NCBI GenBank assembly: GCA_963800725.1
Contig: CAWDCE010000025.1
Coordinates: 124,001-188,000, forward strand
From: Bog-473 sp963800725
Lineage (GTDB): Bacteria; Actinomycetota; Acidimicrobiia; Acidimicrobiales; RAAP-2
Reading direction: 5' to 3'
DNA length: 64,000 nucleotides
This document shows positions 8,979 to 17,793 of this stretch, in pieces. A model generated the notes under the pieces. It saw only the letters and a list, made by a program, of their open reading frames with translations. It made no database searches and was not told the origin of the DNA. Position numbers and translations under genes: made by a program. How positions within the stretch are numbered: position 1 is the first letter of the stretch; each line of letters begins with the position of its first letter.

Positions 8979-9023
8979 CGAGCTGTCGGCGCGCCCAGGG
9001 GGGAGCGGCACGCCGACAGCTCG
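8979..9023. terminator. Strong hairpin between convergent genes (probable bidirectional terminator)
   Basis: CGAGCTGTCGGCG at 8979-8991 is repeated exactly inverted as CGCCGACAGCTCG at 9011-9023, giving a 13-base-pair stem with a 19-base loop. It lies between the end of the epimerase (+) and the end of the small membrane-protein gene (-). No T-run follows, so it would be an atypical intrinsic terminator, as is common in high-GC actinobacteria. Confidence 0.6.
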
Positions 9024-9065
9024 GGTCAGGCGAGCTTGGGCCGATCACGGCCGGAGTGTCACGGC

Positions 9066-9110
9066 TAATACTTTAGTATTTCTATAGGCTTTATGATAAT
9101 TAAGCAAACG
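9066..9110. other. AT-rich island in the 8926-9275 intergenic region
   Basis: The 350-base gap between the convergent genes at 8925 and 9276 holds the hairpin at 8979-9023 and then a roughly 45-base stretch that is mostly A/T, in a genome otherwise about two-thirds G+C. It includes the small inverted repeat AATAC-TTTA-GTATT. No gene or open frame with protein-like character is seen in the gap, and a promoter would not be expected between converging genes. Its role is unknown. Confidence 0.45.
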
Positions 9111-9275
9111 TGGCGGCCGGCCGGCTCCAGCGAAGTGCCTCGCACATCTCGGCGCGCACCCCACGGCCACTCGCAGTGCCATCGTCGGGCCACGCCATGG
9201 GTCGTTGGGGGCTTGCCGGTGCGTGCAGGGATCCGGGCGCAGCGACGCGGCCGAGTCCGTTGCTCGGGCTGATTC

Positions 9276-9544
9276 CTACTTCGCCGAGAGCACCAGTTCG
9301 AGGACCGTGCCGAGACCCGCCAGCAGCAAGGACACGGCCAAGATCAACGAGGTGACCTTCATGACCCTTTGACGCCTGGGCACCCATTCCTCCTCGTCGG
9401 CCAGGTCGAACTCCCACCACTCCGGCTCCACGGGGTCCCGCTCGTCGAGGGGCTGGGGCTCGCACGCGTCGCCATGTAGCCAATGATCGGCGCGAGGCCG
9501 ATCGGCACGTGGGGCTGCGGCGGCGTCGGCAGGTGTCCCTGCAT
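9276..9544 (-). CDS. Small single-pass membrane protein (start uncertain)
   Basis: The reliable part is the C-terminal 55 residues: acidic, tryptophan-rich EPEWWEFDLADEEEWVPRRQ followed by a single membrane segment, SLILAVSLLLAGLGTVLELV. I recognise this layout from conserved small actinobacterial membrane proteins of unknown function. No start codon lies in this frame near the coding signal. ATG 9544 is in another frame and would need one frame change around 9480, in line with other breaks in this window. It is divergent from the sulfatase (start 9634). The positively charged PRRQR just before the hydrophobic stretch suggests that the acidic N-terminus stays in the cytoplasm. Confidence 0.5.
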
Positions 9545-9633
9545 GCCGCCACGTTAGTCCCGCCGCACCTTCACCGATCCGACGGCGCCGCCTACCCTGT
9601 CGGCATGCATCTCTTTGACCCCCGCACCGGCCG

Positions 9634-11928
9634 ATGAGCCGCGACGACACCCCGCAGCGCATCGGCTTTACCCCCGCCGAATCCGAACCTCGGCGCCCGG
9701 TCGACCCCAAGCCGGCGGCGGGGGCACCCAATGTGGTGGCCATTGTCTTGGACGACACCGGCTTCGGTCATCTCGGATGCTTCGGTTCTGACATCGCTAC
9801 GCCCAACCTCGATGCACTGGCCGCCGGTGGCGCGGCCTTCAACCGCTTCCACGTGACTTCGCTGTGTTCGCCCACCCGGGCGTCGTTCTTCACCGGACGC
9901 AATCACCACGCGGTGGGCATGGGTTTTCTCGCCGACATCCCGCTCGCGTTTCCGGGCTACACCGCCCGCCTCCCCAAATCGGCCGCCGCGCTCCCGCGCA
10001 TCTTGCGCGATGCGGGCTACTCGACCATGGCCGTGGGGAAATGGCACCTCACCCCGCGCTGGCAGCGTTCGGCGGCCGGCCCGTTCGACACCTGGCCGCT
10101 CGGAGTCGGCTTCGAACGCCATTACGGCTTCTTGCAGGGCGACGCCAATCACTGGGCACCCAATCTCGTCTGCGACAACCACTACATCGAGGCGCCGCGG
10201 CGACCCGAGGAGGGCTACCACCTGAGTGAGGATCTGGCCGATCAGGCCATCCGCATGATCCAAGACCAACAACAAGCGGCGCGCACCAAGCCGTTCTTCT
10301 TGTACTTCGCCCTCGGCGCAATGCACTCACCCCATCATGTGGCACCCGAGTGGGTCGAGCCCTACCGCGGCCACTTCGACCGGGGCTGGGACCGCTGGCG
10401 CGCCGAGCTCTTCGCCCGTCAGTGCGAGTCGGGGATCGTGCCCGAGGGCACCGTGCTCACTGAGCGGCCGACGTGGGTCGAGGGCTGGGACGACCTGAGT
10501 GACGACGAACGGCGCATGCACGCACGCGAGCAGGAAGTCTTCGCCGGATTCTTGACCCACACCGATGCCCAGATTGGCCGGGTGCTCGATTCGCTGCGCG
10601 CCCAGGGCCTCTTGGACAACACCTTGGTCATGGTGTTCTCCGACAACGGGGCCAGCGCGGAGGGGGGCAAGGACGGCAGCGTGAACGAGCACCGCTTCAC
10701 CGCCCATCTGCGCGAGTCGATGGCCGACAATCTGGCCGCCTACGACGATTGGGGCGGATTCAGCACCTACAACCACTACTCATGGGCCTGGGCGTGGGCC
10801 GGCAACACGCCCCACAAGCTCTGGAAGCGCTACACGTGGCTCGGTGGGACCAGGACCCCGCTCATCGTGCACTGGCCCAACCACATCGCGCGCCCGGGCA
10901 CCGTGCGCCCGCAGTTCACCCACGTGATCGACCTCATGCCCAGCGTGCTCGAGGCCGTCGGCATCGATGCGCCGAGCGTGGTCGACGGGGTGCCACAACA
11001 AGCGGTGGACGGCGCCAGCCTGCTCGGCACCCTCGCTGACCCCGGGGCCGAGGAGTTCCACCAGACGCAGTACTTCGAGATGCTCGGTTCACGCTCGATC
11101 TTCCGCGACGGCTGGAAGGCCACCACCAACCACATCAGCACCGGAGTCCTCGACGAGGAGGAGCGGGCCACCGGGAGCCGGAGCTTCGCCGAGGACCGAT
11201 GGGAGCTGTTCGACCTCGACCACGACTTCTCCGAATCGAGAGACCTGGCCGATCAAGAGCCCGAACGCCTGGCCCAACTGGTCGACCTGTGGTCAAAGGA
11301 GGCCAAGCGCAACCAGGTGCTCCCGATCTCCGACGGCATGTTGGACCGCTTCTCGGGCTTCATCGCCCCGGCCTATCCCGCCGGGGCCACCCAGAGGTTC
11401 CACCCCGGCGGCGGTCCCGTGCACGACGAATCGATTCCGCTGTTGTGGGGCGGCTTCACGCTCAGTGCCGTCGTCGATCTCATCGGACCCCGCACCCACG
11501 GGGTCATCTGCGCGCTCGGTGACCGCTTCGGTGGCTATGCGCTCTTCGGGGCAGAGGGCCGCCTGTATTTCAGTTTCGCCCGAGCCGCCGACCTCCTCGA
11601 ACTCAGTGCCCCGATCCCCCCAGATGCGGGGACGCACCGCATAGAAATCACCTATCGGGTCCCAAGTGGCGGGGACCCCGGGCACATGACGCTCGCCCTC
11701 GACGACTCGGTGGCCGAGGTCATCGAGGTCGACGGGATGTTGCCGATGGCGCTCCAGCACGGCGGGACCGGGTTGCGACTCGGCCACGACAGCGGCTTCT
11801 CGGTGTCACAGCGCTACCTCCCGCCCGCCCCGTTCACCGGCGTCGTGCACCACGTCACGATTTCGACCCCGGCGGCGATCACCGCGGACCCGGCCGACGA
11901 GGTCCGCGCCGCACTTCACGGCGACTGA
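9634..11928 (+). CDS. Arylsulfatase-type sulfatase
   Basis: A 764-residue sulfatase/alkaline-phosphatase-superfamily enzyme that hydrolyses a sulfate ester. The metal-binding VAIVLDDTGFGHLG is at residue 35. The formylglycine motif CSPTRASFFTGRN is near 78 (Cys-x-Pro-x-Arg, converted by formylglycine-generating enzyme). The second signature GYSTMAVGKWHL is near 127, and FSDNGAS (metal Asp-Asn) near 335. The last 180 residues form a beta-rich C-terminal domain, giving the long arylsulfatase A/choline-sulfatase-like type. No signal peptide is visible, so it may act in the cytoplasm. The gene overlaps the convergent mycothiol-isomerase-like gene by 13 bases. No sulfatase-maturase gene is in the window. 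Confidence 0.93.
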   Translation: MSRDDTPQRIGFTPAESEPRRPVDPKPAAGAPNVVAIVLDDTGFGHLGCFGSDIATPNLDALAAGGAAFNRFHVTSLCSPTRASFFTGRNHHAVGMGFLADIPLAFPGYTARLPKSAAALPRILRDAGYSTMAVGKWHLTPRWQRSAAGPFDTWPLGVGFERHYGFLQGDANHWAPNLVCDNHYIEAPRRPEEGYHLSEDLADQAIRMIQDQQQAARTKPFFLYFALGAMHSPHHVAPEWVEPYRGHFDRGWDRWRAELFARQCESGIVPEGTVLTERPTWVEGWDDLSDDERRMHAREQEVFAGFLTHTDAQIGRVLDSLRAQGLLDNTLVMVFSDNGASAEGGKDGSVNEHRFTAHLRESMADNLAAYDDWGGFSTYNHYSWAWAWAGNTPHKLWKRYTWLGGTRTPLIVHWPNHIARPGTVRPQFTHVIDLMPSVLEAVGIDAPSVVDGVPQQAVDGASLLGTLADPGAEEFHQTQYFEMLGSRSIFRDGWKATTNHISTGVLDEEERATGSRSFAEDRWELFDLDHDFSESRDLADQEPERLAQLVDLWSKEAKRNQVLPISDGMLDRFSGFIAPAYPAGATQRFHPGGGPVHDESIPLLWGGFTLSAVVDLIGPRTHGVICALGDRFGGYALFGAEGRLYFSFARAADLLELSAPIPPDAGTHRIEITYRVPSGGDPGHMTLALDDSVAEVIEVDGMLPMALQHGGTGLRLGHDSGFSVSQRYLPPAPFTGVVHHVTISTPAAITADPADEVRAALHGD

Positions 11929-12421
11929 TCGGATCCGGACGCCTCACGGGCCGCGGCGATGGCGGACCGGGCGTGTGCGAGATGCTCGCTCGGGTGCCGG
12001 GCGGCTTGGGGGGCGAGGTCGGCCACCGCGAACAGCGCGCCCGCCGCCGGACCGAAGGGGGCGCGGCGCGCCAGGTCCTCGTCGCGCAGTCCGCCAAGCA
12101 CAACGGCGAGGTGGGCGCCGTTTCGTGCGAGCAGCGTCGCGGTAGCCCTGGGCGCCACCTCAGCCCAGGTGCGGGCGTTGCGGGCGTTGCGGGCGTCGAC
12201 GTCTGCTGCGGTGTCGCGCACTCCTTGGCCATAGGCCATCTCGGTCAACCAGTCGCGCCATGTCCGCGTGGCTTGGCGATGTGCCGGCACACCACCCCGA
12301 CCGTCCAGCCTTCGTCGGGCACCAGCACCGACCACTCGTGCGCAGCACACCCTTCGACCAGGGCAATCACGGCCTCGTTGGCCGAGCGGACCTCGGTGGC
12401 CCGAGCGCGCCGCGCGCTCAC
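11916..12421 (-). CDS. Mycothiol-dependent maleylpyruvate isomerase/DinB-like protein (one frame change)
   Basis: A metal-dependent four-helix protein typical of mycothiol-using actinobacteria. The amino-terminal part reads VSARRARATEVRSANEAVIA, then HEWSVLVPDEGWTVGVVCRH, where the histidine is the usual metal ligand. The frame then changes near 12285 and the protein continues as RDWLTEMAYGQGVRDTAADV to the stop. Reassembled length is about 168 residues. GTG 12421 overlaps the stop of the PanE-like gene (GTGA). A later HPSEHLAHAR carries further candidate ligands. Function in detail (isomerase versus S-transferase) is unknown. A 9-base triplicate repeat lies inside (12171-12197). Confidence 0.65.
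12171..12197. repeat. 9-base tandem repeat, three units
   Basis: The unit GCGGGCGTT occurs at 12171-12179 and 12180-12188, and once more with a single change at 12189-12197. On the coding strand it gives the run NARNAR in the mycothiol-isomerase-like protein. Units are a multiple of three, so changes in copy number would preserve frame. Confidence 0.8.
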
Positions 12422-13397
12422 TGCGCATCGCACACTCCGGCCAGCGCGTTCAACCCGGCCAGATCCATGGTCCCGGGTGCCTGATGCTGGCGCGCCGCCG
12501 CGCTGAGGGCGAGGTGCACCAGGTGTGCGTTGACCGGCGTCGCCACCCCCCAGAGGGCACCGAGGAGGACGATCTCGCCATTCAAGAAGTCGGCCTCGAT
12601 CGACCCGGTGCCCCCGCCAGGCTCTGCCAACTCGACCCGCCACGCCACGTGGTGCTCCCGTTTGTCGCAGTTCGGAGATGATCGGACCGGCGCACCCGGT
12701 CTTCTTCAATGGTCGCGACGTCGATCCCCGCCGCCGCCAGGACCTCGGCGCCCTCCCGCTCCGCTGCTTGGGCTACCGGGCTCAGCCGCGCCGCCGGCCC
12801 ACACAGCGCCTCGACGGCGTTGGCCAAGTTCGTCAAGAGCTTGCGGTACTTCCAGCGCATGATGTCGCCCCGGGGTAGCGACGAGAAACTCGTCGCGTCG
12901 ATGGCGTCGGCGAGCGACAGCGCCACCGCGTCCACGCCGGCGGGGTAACGGCCGACGTCGAGGAGGCCGGTGATCGGGGCGGAGTGTGCGACCACCACAC
13001 CGGGGCGCAGGTGAGTGGCCGGGCACATCACCACGGCGCCGTAGGTATTGGTGAAGTAGCGCTGCACCCGCCGTTCGTTCTCGACGCCGTTCTGCATGCA
13101 CACCACCGGGGTGCTCGGCGGAGCGGTGACCGAGAGGTCGCGGATTGCGGTGTCGGTGTCATGGCTCTTGACGCACAACAGCACCACGGTGTCGTCGTGC
13201 CAGCCAACGGCGGCGGGTGTCGTCTCGACCGGCATCTTGAGCGTGACCGTGGTCGTTGGATCCTCGACCACGAGACCCGAGCGCAGTGCGTGCGCATGCT
13301 CGCCCCTTGCAATAAGGGTGACATCGTGGCCGTGCTGGAAGAGTCGGGCGCCAACGAGACCCCCGATGGCTCCGGCGCCATAGATGACGAAGCGCAT
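12418..13397 (-). CDS. PanE/ApbA-like 2-dehydropantoate 2-reductase (one frame change)
   Basis: A ketopantoate-reductase-family oxidoreductase. The N-terminal Rossmann motif MRFVIYGAGAIGGLVGARLF starts at ATG 13397. VVLLCVKSHDTDTA follows near residue 75, CMQNGVENE near 105, and the catalytic lysine region WKYRKLLTNLANAVEA near 190. The C-terminal helical domain (SIEADFLNGEIVLLGA) is in another frame after a break near 12665 and ends at 12418. Reassembled length is about 326 residues, as expected. Several family members are not pantoate enzymes, and nothing nearby suggests pantothenate synthesis. It is coupled to the downstream mycothiol-isomerase-like gene by GTGA and divergent from the MpaB-like gene. 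Confidence 0.8.
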
Positions 13398-13436
13398 GCA
13401 CCACTGTGCCATGAGGACCCGTGCGAAGCTCAGGGG

Positions 13437-14377
13437 GTGACCACGTTCCAACCCGACCGACGCGCCGCGGTGTTGCGACGTGCCGCGTCCGGTGCGCCGC
13501 TGCGCCTGGTCGACGGGGTAACCAAGCCCATGCGCGACGGGTGGACCAACGATCTGCGGGCGGTCCCTCGGCTTCACCCAGAAGCCTCCTCCGCCCGAAG
13601 CAGACCCGGCCAAGGCCTACCTCGACCCCGATGGCGTCGCCCGCCTCGTCCACGGCGACCTCCCGACCATGCTCATTGGTGGGATCACGGCCCTGTTGCT
13701 CCAGACCCTCCACCCGCTCGCCATGGCCGGCGTGGCCGAGCACTCGAACTACCGCAGCGATCCGCTCGGTCGGCTCCGCCGCACGGCCTACTTCGTCGGC
13801 ATCACGACGTTCGGCTCCATCACCGACGCCGAGGAGGCCATCGCCCAGGTGCAGCGCGTTCACCGCTCGGTGCGCGGCATCGCGCCGACGGGCGCCCTTA
13901 TTCGGCCGATGATCCCGATCTGGTGCGTTTTATCCATGTCGCCGAGACCTACAGTTTCTTGGAGTCCGCCCGTCGCTTCGGTCCCCGTGTCCTCTCCCCC
14001 GATGCGTGCGACCGGTACTACGACGAGGTGGCCCCGGTCGCGCTGGCGCTCGGAGCGAAATGGGTCCCGCGCTCAAGCGACGCGGTGCAGCGCTACTTCT
14101 TTGACATGCGGAGCGAACTCGTGGCGGGGCCCCAGGCGCTCATGGCGCGAGATTGGCTCCGCCGTGGGGTAGCGACGCGGCCCGAGAGCGCGCCGTCTAC
14201 GCCATCTTGCACGCGGCCGGCGTCAGCGTCCTGCCCCATTGGGCTCGAGCGGAGTTGGGGTTGAGCGCACCTGCGTCATTGGACCTACTGGTCGATACCA
14301 CCGCCGTCCTCCCAGCGACGAGGGCCCTCTCGTCGGTCATGCGCTGGGTCGTGGCGGGCAGTCGACGGGCTCGATAG
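13437..14377 (+). pseudogene. MpaB-type oxygenase (DUF2236), broken by about three frame changes
   Basis: The family contains rubber-oxygenase-like and mycophenolic-acid-B-like enzymes with a heme or other metal centre. Conserved pieces are spread over frames: VTTFQPDRRAAVLRRAASGA from GTG 13437; then MLIGGITALLLQTLHPLAMA, GVAEHSNYRSDPLGRL and FGSITDAEEAIAQVQRVHRS (13669-13890); then DDPDLVRFIHVAETYSFLES (13900-14160), with the family's histidine; and a final piece from 14160 to 14377. Reassembled length is about 310 residues, normal for the family. It is divergent from the PanE-like gene with 39 bases between starts. Technical indels are as likely as true decay. Confidence 0.7.
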
Positions 14378-14464
14378 CGGGTCGTCCGGCCGTGCGGTGT
14401 TGGTCGTGCGATGTCGGCGCGGATCGTCGGCGAGCACGCGCCCTGGGTGTGCGGAGTCCGGGGC

Positions 14465-15203
14465 TCAGGTCGCGAGCCCGAGGCCCCCGTCGATGCCGAC
14501 GATCTGCCCGGTGACGTAGGACGACAGTGCGAGCGCCAGCACCACCTCGGCCACGTCGTCGGGTTGCCCGATCCGCCGAAGGGGTGCGATAGCCGCGACC
14601 CCCCGCGGAGCGCACCCCACTCCGCGGTCCAAGGAGTGTCGATCAATCCAGGTGCCACGGCGTTGACCCGGACCTCGGGGCCGAGGGTCTTGGCCAGCAG
14701 GACCGTGAGGTGGTTGAGGGCCGCCTTGCTGGTCGCGTAGGGAATCGAAGAACCCGTGGGTCGCACCCCGGCGATCGAAGAGATATTGACGACCGAACCC
14801 TTGGCCGCGGCAAAGCCCCAAGTGCGGCAATGGTCATGGCCCAGGTCCCGAACACATTGACCTCGAAAATGGCGCGCCAGACGTCGGGGGTCGGCGACTC
14901 GACGTCGTGGTGGGGAATCAGCACCGTGGTTCCCGCATTGTTCACCAAGGTGTCGAGTCGGCCCCAGCGCGCCATGGCGGCGTCGATGAGGCGACCTTGG
15001 TCAGCGGGGTCGGTGATATCGCCTTGGACGTAACAGGCATCGGGCAGCGAGGCGGCGATGGCCTCACCCGCCTCGACCGAGTGCGCCGAATTGACGACGA
15101 CGCCCGCCCCTCTGGCCGCGGAACCCCGAGCAATGGCGGCACCGATGCCGCTGCTCGATCCGGTCACCATCACGACGTGGCCGACCAGGTCACCCTCGCT
15201 CAT
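14465..15203 (-). pseudogene. Short-chain dehydrogenase/reductase, broken by two frame changes and read in-frame from the upstream epimerase
   Basis: A classical SDR: ATG 15201-15203 begins MSEGDLVGHVVMVTGSSSGI, with NNAGTTVLIPHHD, catalytic Ser in NISSIAGVRPTG and YATSKAALNHL. The C-terminus reads SSYVTGQIVGIDGGLGLAT. The sequence is intact to about 14820, continues in a second frame to about 14600, then in a third to the stop at 14465. Total is about 246 residues. No stop codon separates it from the aldose epimerase at 15204-16145, so as given the two form one open frame. A single G fewer in the five-G run near 15214-15218 would end the epimerase at the ATGA overlapping this start. Confidence 0.75.
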
Positions 15204-16145
15204 CGTGGGCACGATCCCCCAACTCCCGGTCCACTCCTGACCCGGATCCAACGAAATCAGATCCCGGCCGGTGCGCAGCGCGTTGGGCGGACAGGTCATT
15301 GGTTCGATGGCGACGGCTCGACGCCGACGGGGCACCTCGCCCAAGGTGTCACCGGTGTAGACCATCAGGTGCGGAAACGTCGGATCGCACCACAACGCGG
15401 CGCCGCTCGACCCCCCGGGCGCATCGAGGCTGGCCCAGGCCCGGCCCTGCGCGTCACGCGCTAAGGAGGTAAAGGGCGTGTCGAGCACGGTCGGCCCGAT
15501 GAACCGGGCGTTGGTGAAATCCCGATCGGTCCCCGCGACCGTGGTCATGCCGCCCGTCGGCAGGCCGCGGTCGTCGAGGTCGAGGGTCTGGCGGCCAGGA
15601 AGTTGGAGGATGGCGCCGTCGACGGACTCGGGGCCGGCGGTCAGGTAGGGATGGAAACCCAACCCAAAGGGCACCGGGCCCTCACCGAGGCTGCGGGCGG
15701 TCGTGGTCACGGTGAGGCCGTCGCGACCCACATGGTAGGTGAGCTCCATCAGGAGTGAGAAGGGGTAGTCCGGGCACGGGTGCAGCTGCAGGCGCAGCGA
15801 CAGGTGGTTCTGGTGGCGGGTCTGGAGCGTCCAGGGCAGCCAGCGCACCAGTCCGTGGATGGCGTTGTGGCGCTCGGGCTCGTTGAGGCCAGCCTGGGCG
15901 CTGACCCCGGCGAAGGTGTAACGGCCGTCGGCCAGGCGGTTGGGCCATGGGGCGAGCACCTGGCCCCGACCGCCGTGTGACCACTCCTCGGACCCGAACC
16001 CGTCGATGACCTGCTTGGCCCCCACGTTGTAGATGCGCAAGGTGGCACCGACCTCACAGACCACGACCTCTTGGTCCCCATGCCCAATACGCCATTGCTG
16101 GCCGGTCGGAGAAGCGACCGATATCTGCGGGGATGGCGGGGGCAT
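15204..16145 (-). CDS. Aldose 1-epimerase family protein (galactose mutarotase-like)
   Basis: A beta-sandwich sugar epimerase of about 314 residues that interconverts alpha- and beta-anomers of a hexose or a related hexose-6-phosphate. The start is ATG 16145 (MPPPSPQISVASPTGQQWRI). Visible family landmarks are VLAPWPNRLADGRY near residue 65, HNAIHGLVRW near 95 with the catalytic histidine, GFHPYL near 170 with the second histidine, and the C-terminal IEPMTCPPNAL, whose glutamate matches the catalytic base. The frame continues without stop into the SDR. It is divergent from surE. The broad-substrate (YeaD/GalM-like) subgroup is more likely than strict galactose mutarotase. Confidence 0.85.
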
Positions 16146-16326
16146 GGCGACTGAATTGAAGCAGACCCACGACCCCAGGTGGGGGTTGGGGTCATCACGG
16201 CGGTGGGCGGGTCCGGCCACGGCGGCCTCTTGGGCGGTGACGCCGGGGTAATGCGCCCCCGAAATGTTGGTGACACCGCACCCGGGCGACGGCCCCGCGC
16301 TCGTCGGGCCGGTAGGGTGCGCTCAC

Positions 16327-17253
16327 GTGAGAATCCTCGTGACCAACGACGACGGAGTGACGGCACCCGGGTTGGCGGCATTGACCAGGGCGCTACACCG
16401 CTGGTCGCTCATCGAGGCCGAAGCGGGCCTGCACCATCAGATCGTGGTGGTCGCCCCGAGTTCGAATTACAGCGGTGCGGGGGCCGCCGTCGGGTCGATC
16501 GACGCCCGTACGACCATCCCCTATCAGCGCGCCACCGTTGAGGGAGCCGAAGCGGTCGAGGCCTACGGGCTCGACGCCTCACCGGCGCTGTCGGTGATCG
16601 CCGGCGCGCTCGGGGCGGTCGGGCCCAAACCCGACCTCGTGCTCTCGGGCATCAACCACGGCGTCAATGTCGGCCGCTCGGTGTTGCACTCGGGCACCGT
16701 CGGTGCCGCCCTGACCGCCTCCCAGCTCGGCATCAGCGCTTTGGCGGTCTCGCTGCGCACCGGGGGTGACCCCGATCCGTGGGAGTCCGCGGCCGACCTG
16801 GCGATCGCCTTGCTCCCGGTGCTCGCCGGCGCTCCGGTGCGCACCGTGCTGAATCTGAACGTCCCCGCGTTGGCGCCCCATGAGATCCGCGGCGTGCGCT
16901 GGGCCCGGGTCAGCGGCGCCGGACTCATCAAGTCGGCCAGCGGGGTGATCGGGCCGGCGGCACCGGCCGAACCCGAGATGGATGGGCCGGCCGCCCTCGA
17001 GGGGTCGCACGCGGTGATGGAGGGAGCCCCGTTCGATCGCGGCGAGATCGTCCTCACGGTCGGTTCGGCCGTCCCGGGTTCAGCGGACATGGCGATGGCC
17101 GACACCACCGAGGACGCCAGCCTGGTGGCGGGGGGTTATGCCACCCTCACCGCGCTGCGCGGCCCACGTGCCGACGACGACCCGGACCTCTTGGCGGTCC
17201 TCGACGCCGGTCTCACCGAGGCGCTCAAGGCGTCGGGCCTCTCGACCCACTAG
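16327..17253 (+). CDS. surE: 5'/3'-nucleotidase SurE
   Basis: A stationary-phase survival protein that dephosphorylates nucleoside monophosphates with a divalent metal. The start is GTG 16327 (VRILVTNDDGVTAPG), where NDDG supplies the metal-binding aspartates. PSSNYSGAGAAVG near residue 40 and the highly conserved LSGINHGVNVGRSVLHSGTV near 105-125 complete the active site. At 308 residues it is somewhat longer than the usual 250-260, with an extended C-terminal tail after VPALAPHEIRGVRWA. It stands alone, divergent from the aldose epimerase and convergent with arfB (12 bases between ends). Confidence 0.92.
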   Translation: MRILVTNDDGVTAPGLAALTRALHRWSLIEAEAGLHHQIVVVAPSSNYSGAGAAVGSIDARTTIPYQRATVEGAEAVEAYGLDASPALSVIAGALGAVGPKPDLVLSGINHGVNVGRSVLHSGTVGAALTASQLGISALAVSLRTGGDPDPWESAADLAIALLPVLAGAPVRTVLNLNVPALAPHEIRGVRWARVSGAGLIKSASGVIGPAAPAEPEMDGPAALEGSHAVMEGAPFDRGEIVLTVGSAVPGSADMAMADTTEDASLVAGGYATLTALRGPRADDDPDLLAVLDAGLTEALKASGLSTH

Positions 17254-17265
17254 CGCGCTCGAACT

Positions 17266-17757
17266 TCAGTCGTTGTGTGGGTCGGGGCGCTGGCGCCCCT
17301 TCTTGGTTTCCGAGCGTCGGCGCTTGGCCTCGACCCGGCGCACCTGTGAACCCTTGGTCGGGCGGGTCGGACGCCGGGTCACCTCCGTGCGCACGCCGTC
17401 GGCCAGTTTTTGCGCGAGCCGGTCGAAGGCGGCCTGGCGGTTGCGGGCCTGCGAGCGTGACTCCGAAGCGGCGGCGCGCACCACCGGGCCGTAACGCTCC
17501 AACAGGCGGGCCCGCTGGCGTGGACCCAGGGCGGTGGAGTTCGCAATGACGAACTGCACTTCGACCCGGCTGAGGGTCCGGTTGGCGTGCTGGCCGCCCG
17601 GACCACCAGAGGTGGTGGCCCGCCAGGTGATTTCGCTCAAGGGGATGGCCAGACCCCGAGAGATGCGCAACGTGGCCCCCGGCGTGAGCAGGGCTTCGCC
17701 CGCTGCGTCCCCGCTGTGCGAATTTTCGGCTTCGTCACTCGGGTCGGCGGGCGCCAC
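17266..17757 (-). CDS. arfB: Peptidyl-tRNA hydrolase ArfB (YaeJ), ribosome rescue
   Basis: A stand-alone class I release-factor catalytic domain that frees peptides from stalled ribosomes. The catalytic loop TTSGGPGGQHANRTLSRVE carries the GGQ motif near residue 58. The C-terminus is very basic (RRPTRPTKGSQVRRVEAKRR and KKGRQRPD), as needed to enter the empty mRNA channel. At 163 residues it is slightly longer than E. coli ArfB (140). GTG 17757 was chosen; a longer reading from 17808 would overlap the divergent aldo/keto reductase. The first 40 residues are acidic and poorly conserved. Confidence 0.92.
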   Translation of the reverse strand: MAPADPSDEAENSHSGDAAGEALLTPGATLRISRGLAIPLSEITWRATTSGGPGGQHANRTLSRVEVQFVIANSTALGPRQRARLLERYGPVVRAAASESRSQARNRQAAFDRLAQKLADGVRTEVTRRPTRPTKGSQVRRVEAKRRRSETKKGRQRPDPHND

Positions 17758-17793
17758 GGACCGAGCGTAGAGCGAAGCGGTACAGTCCGGACC

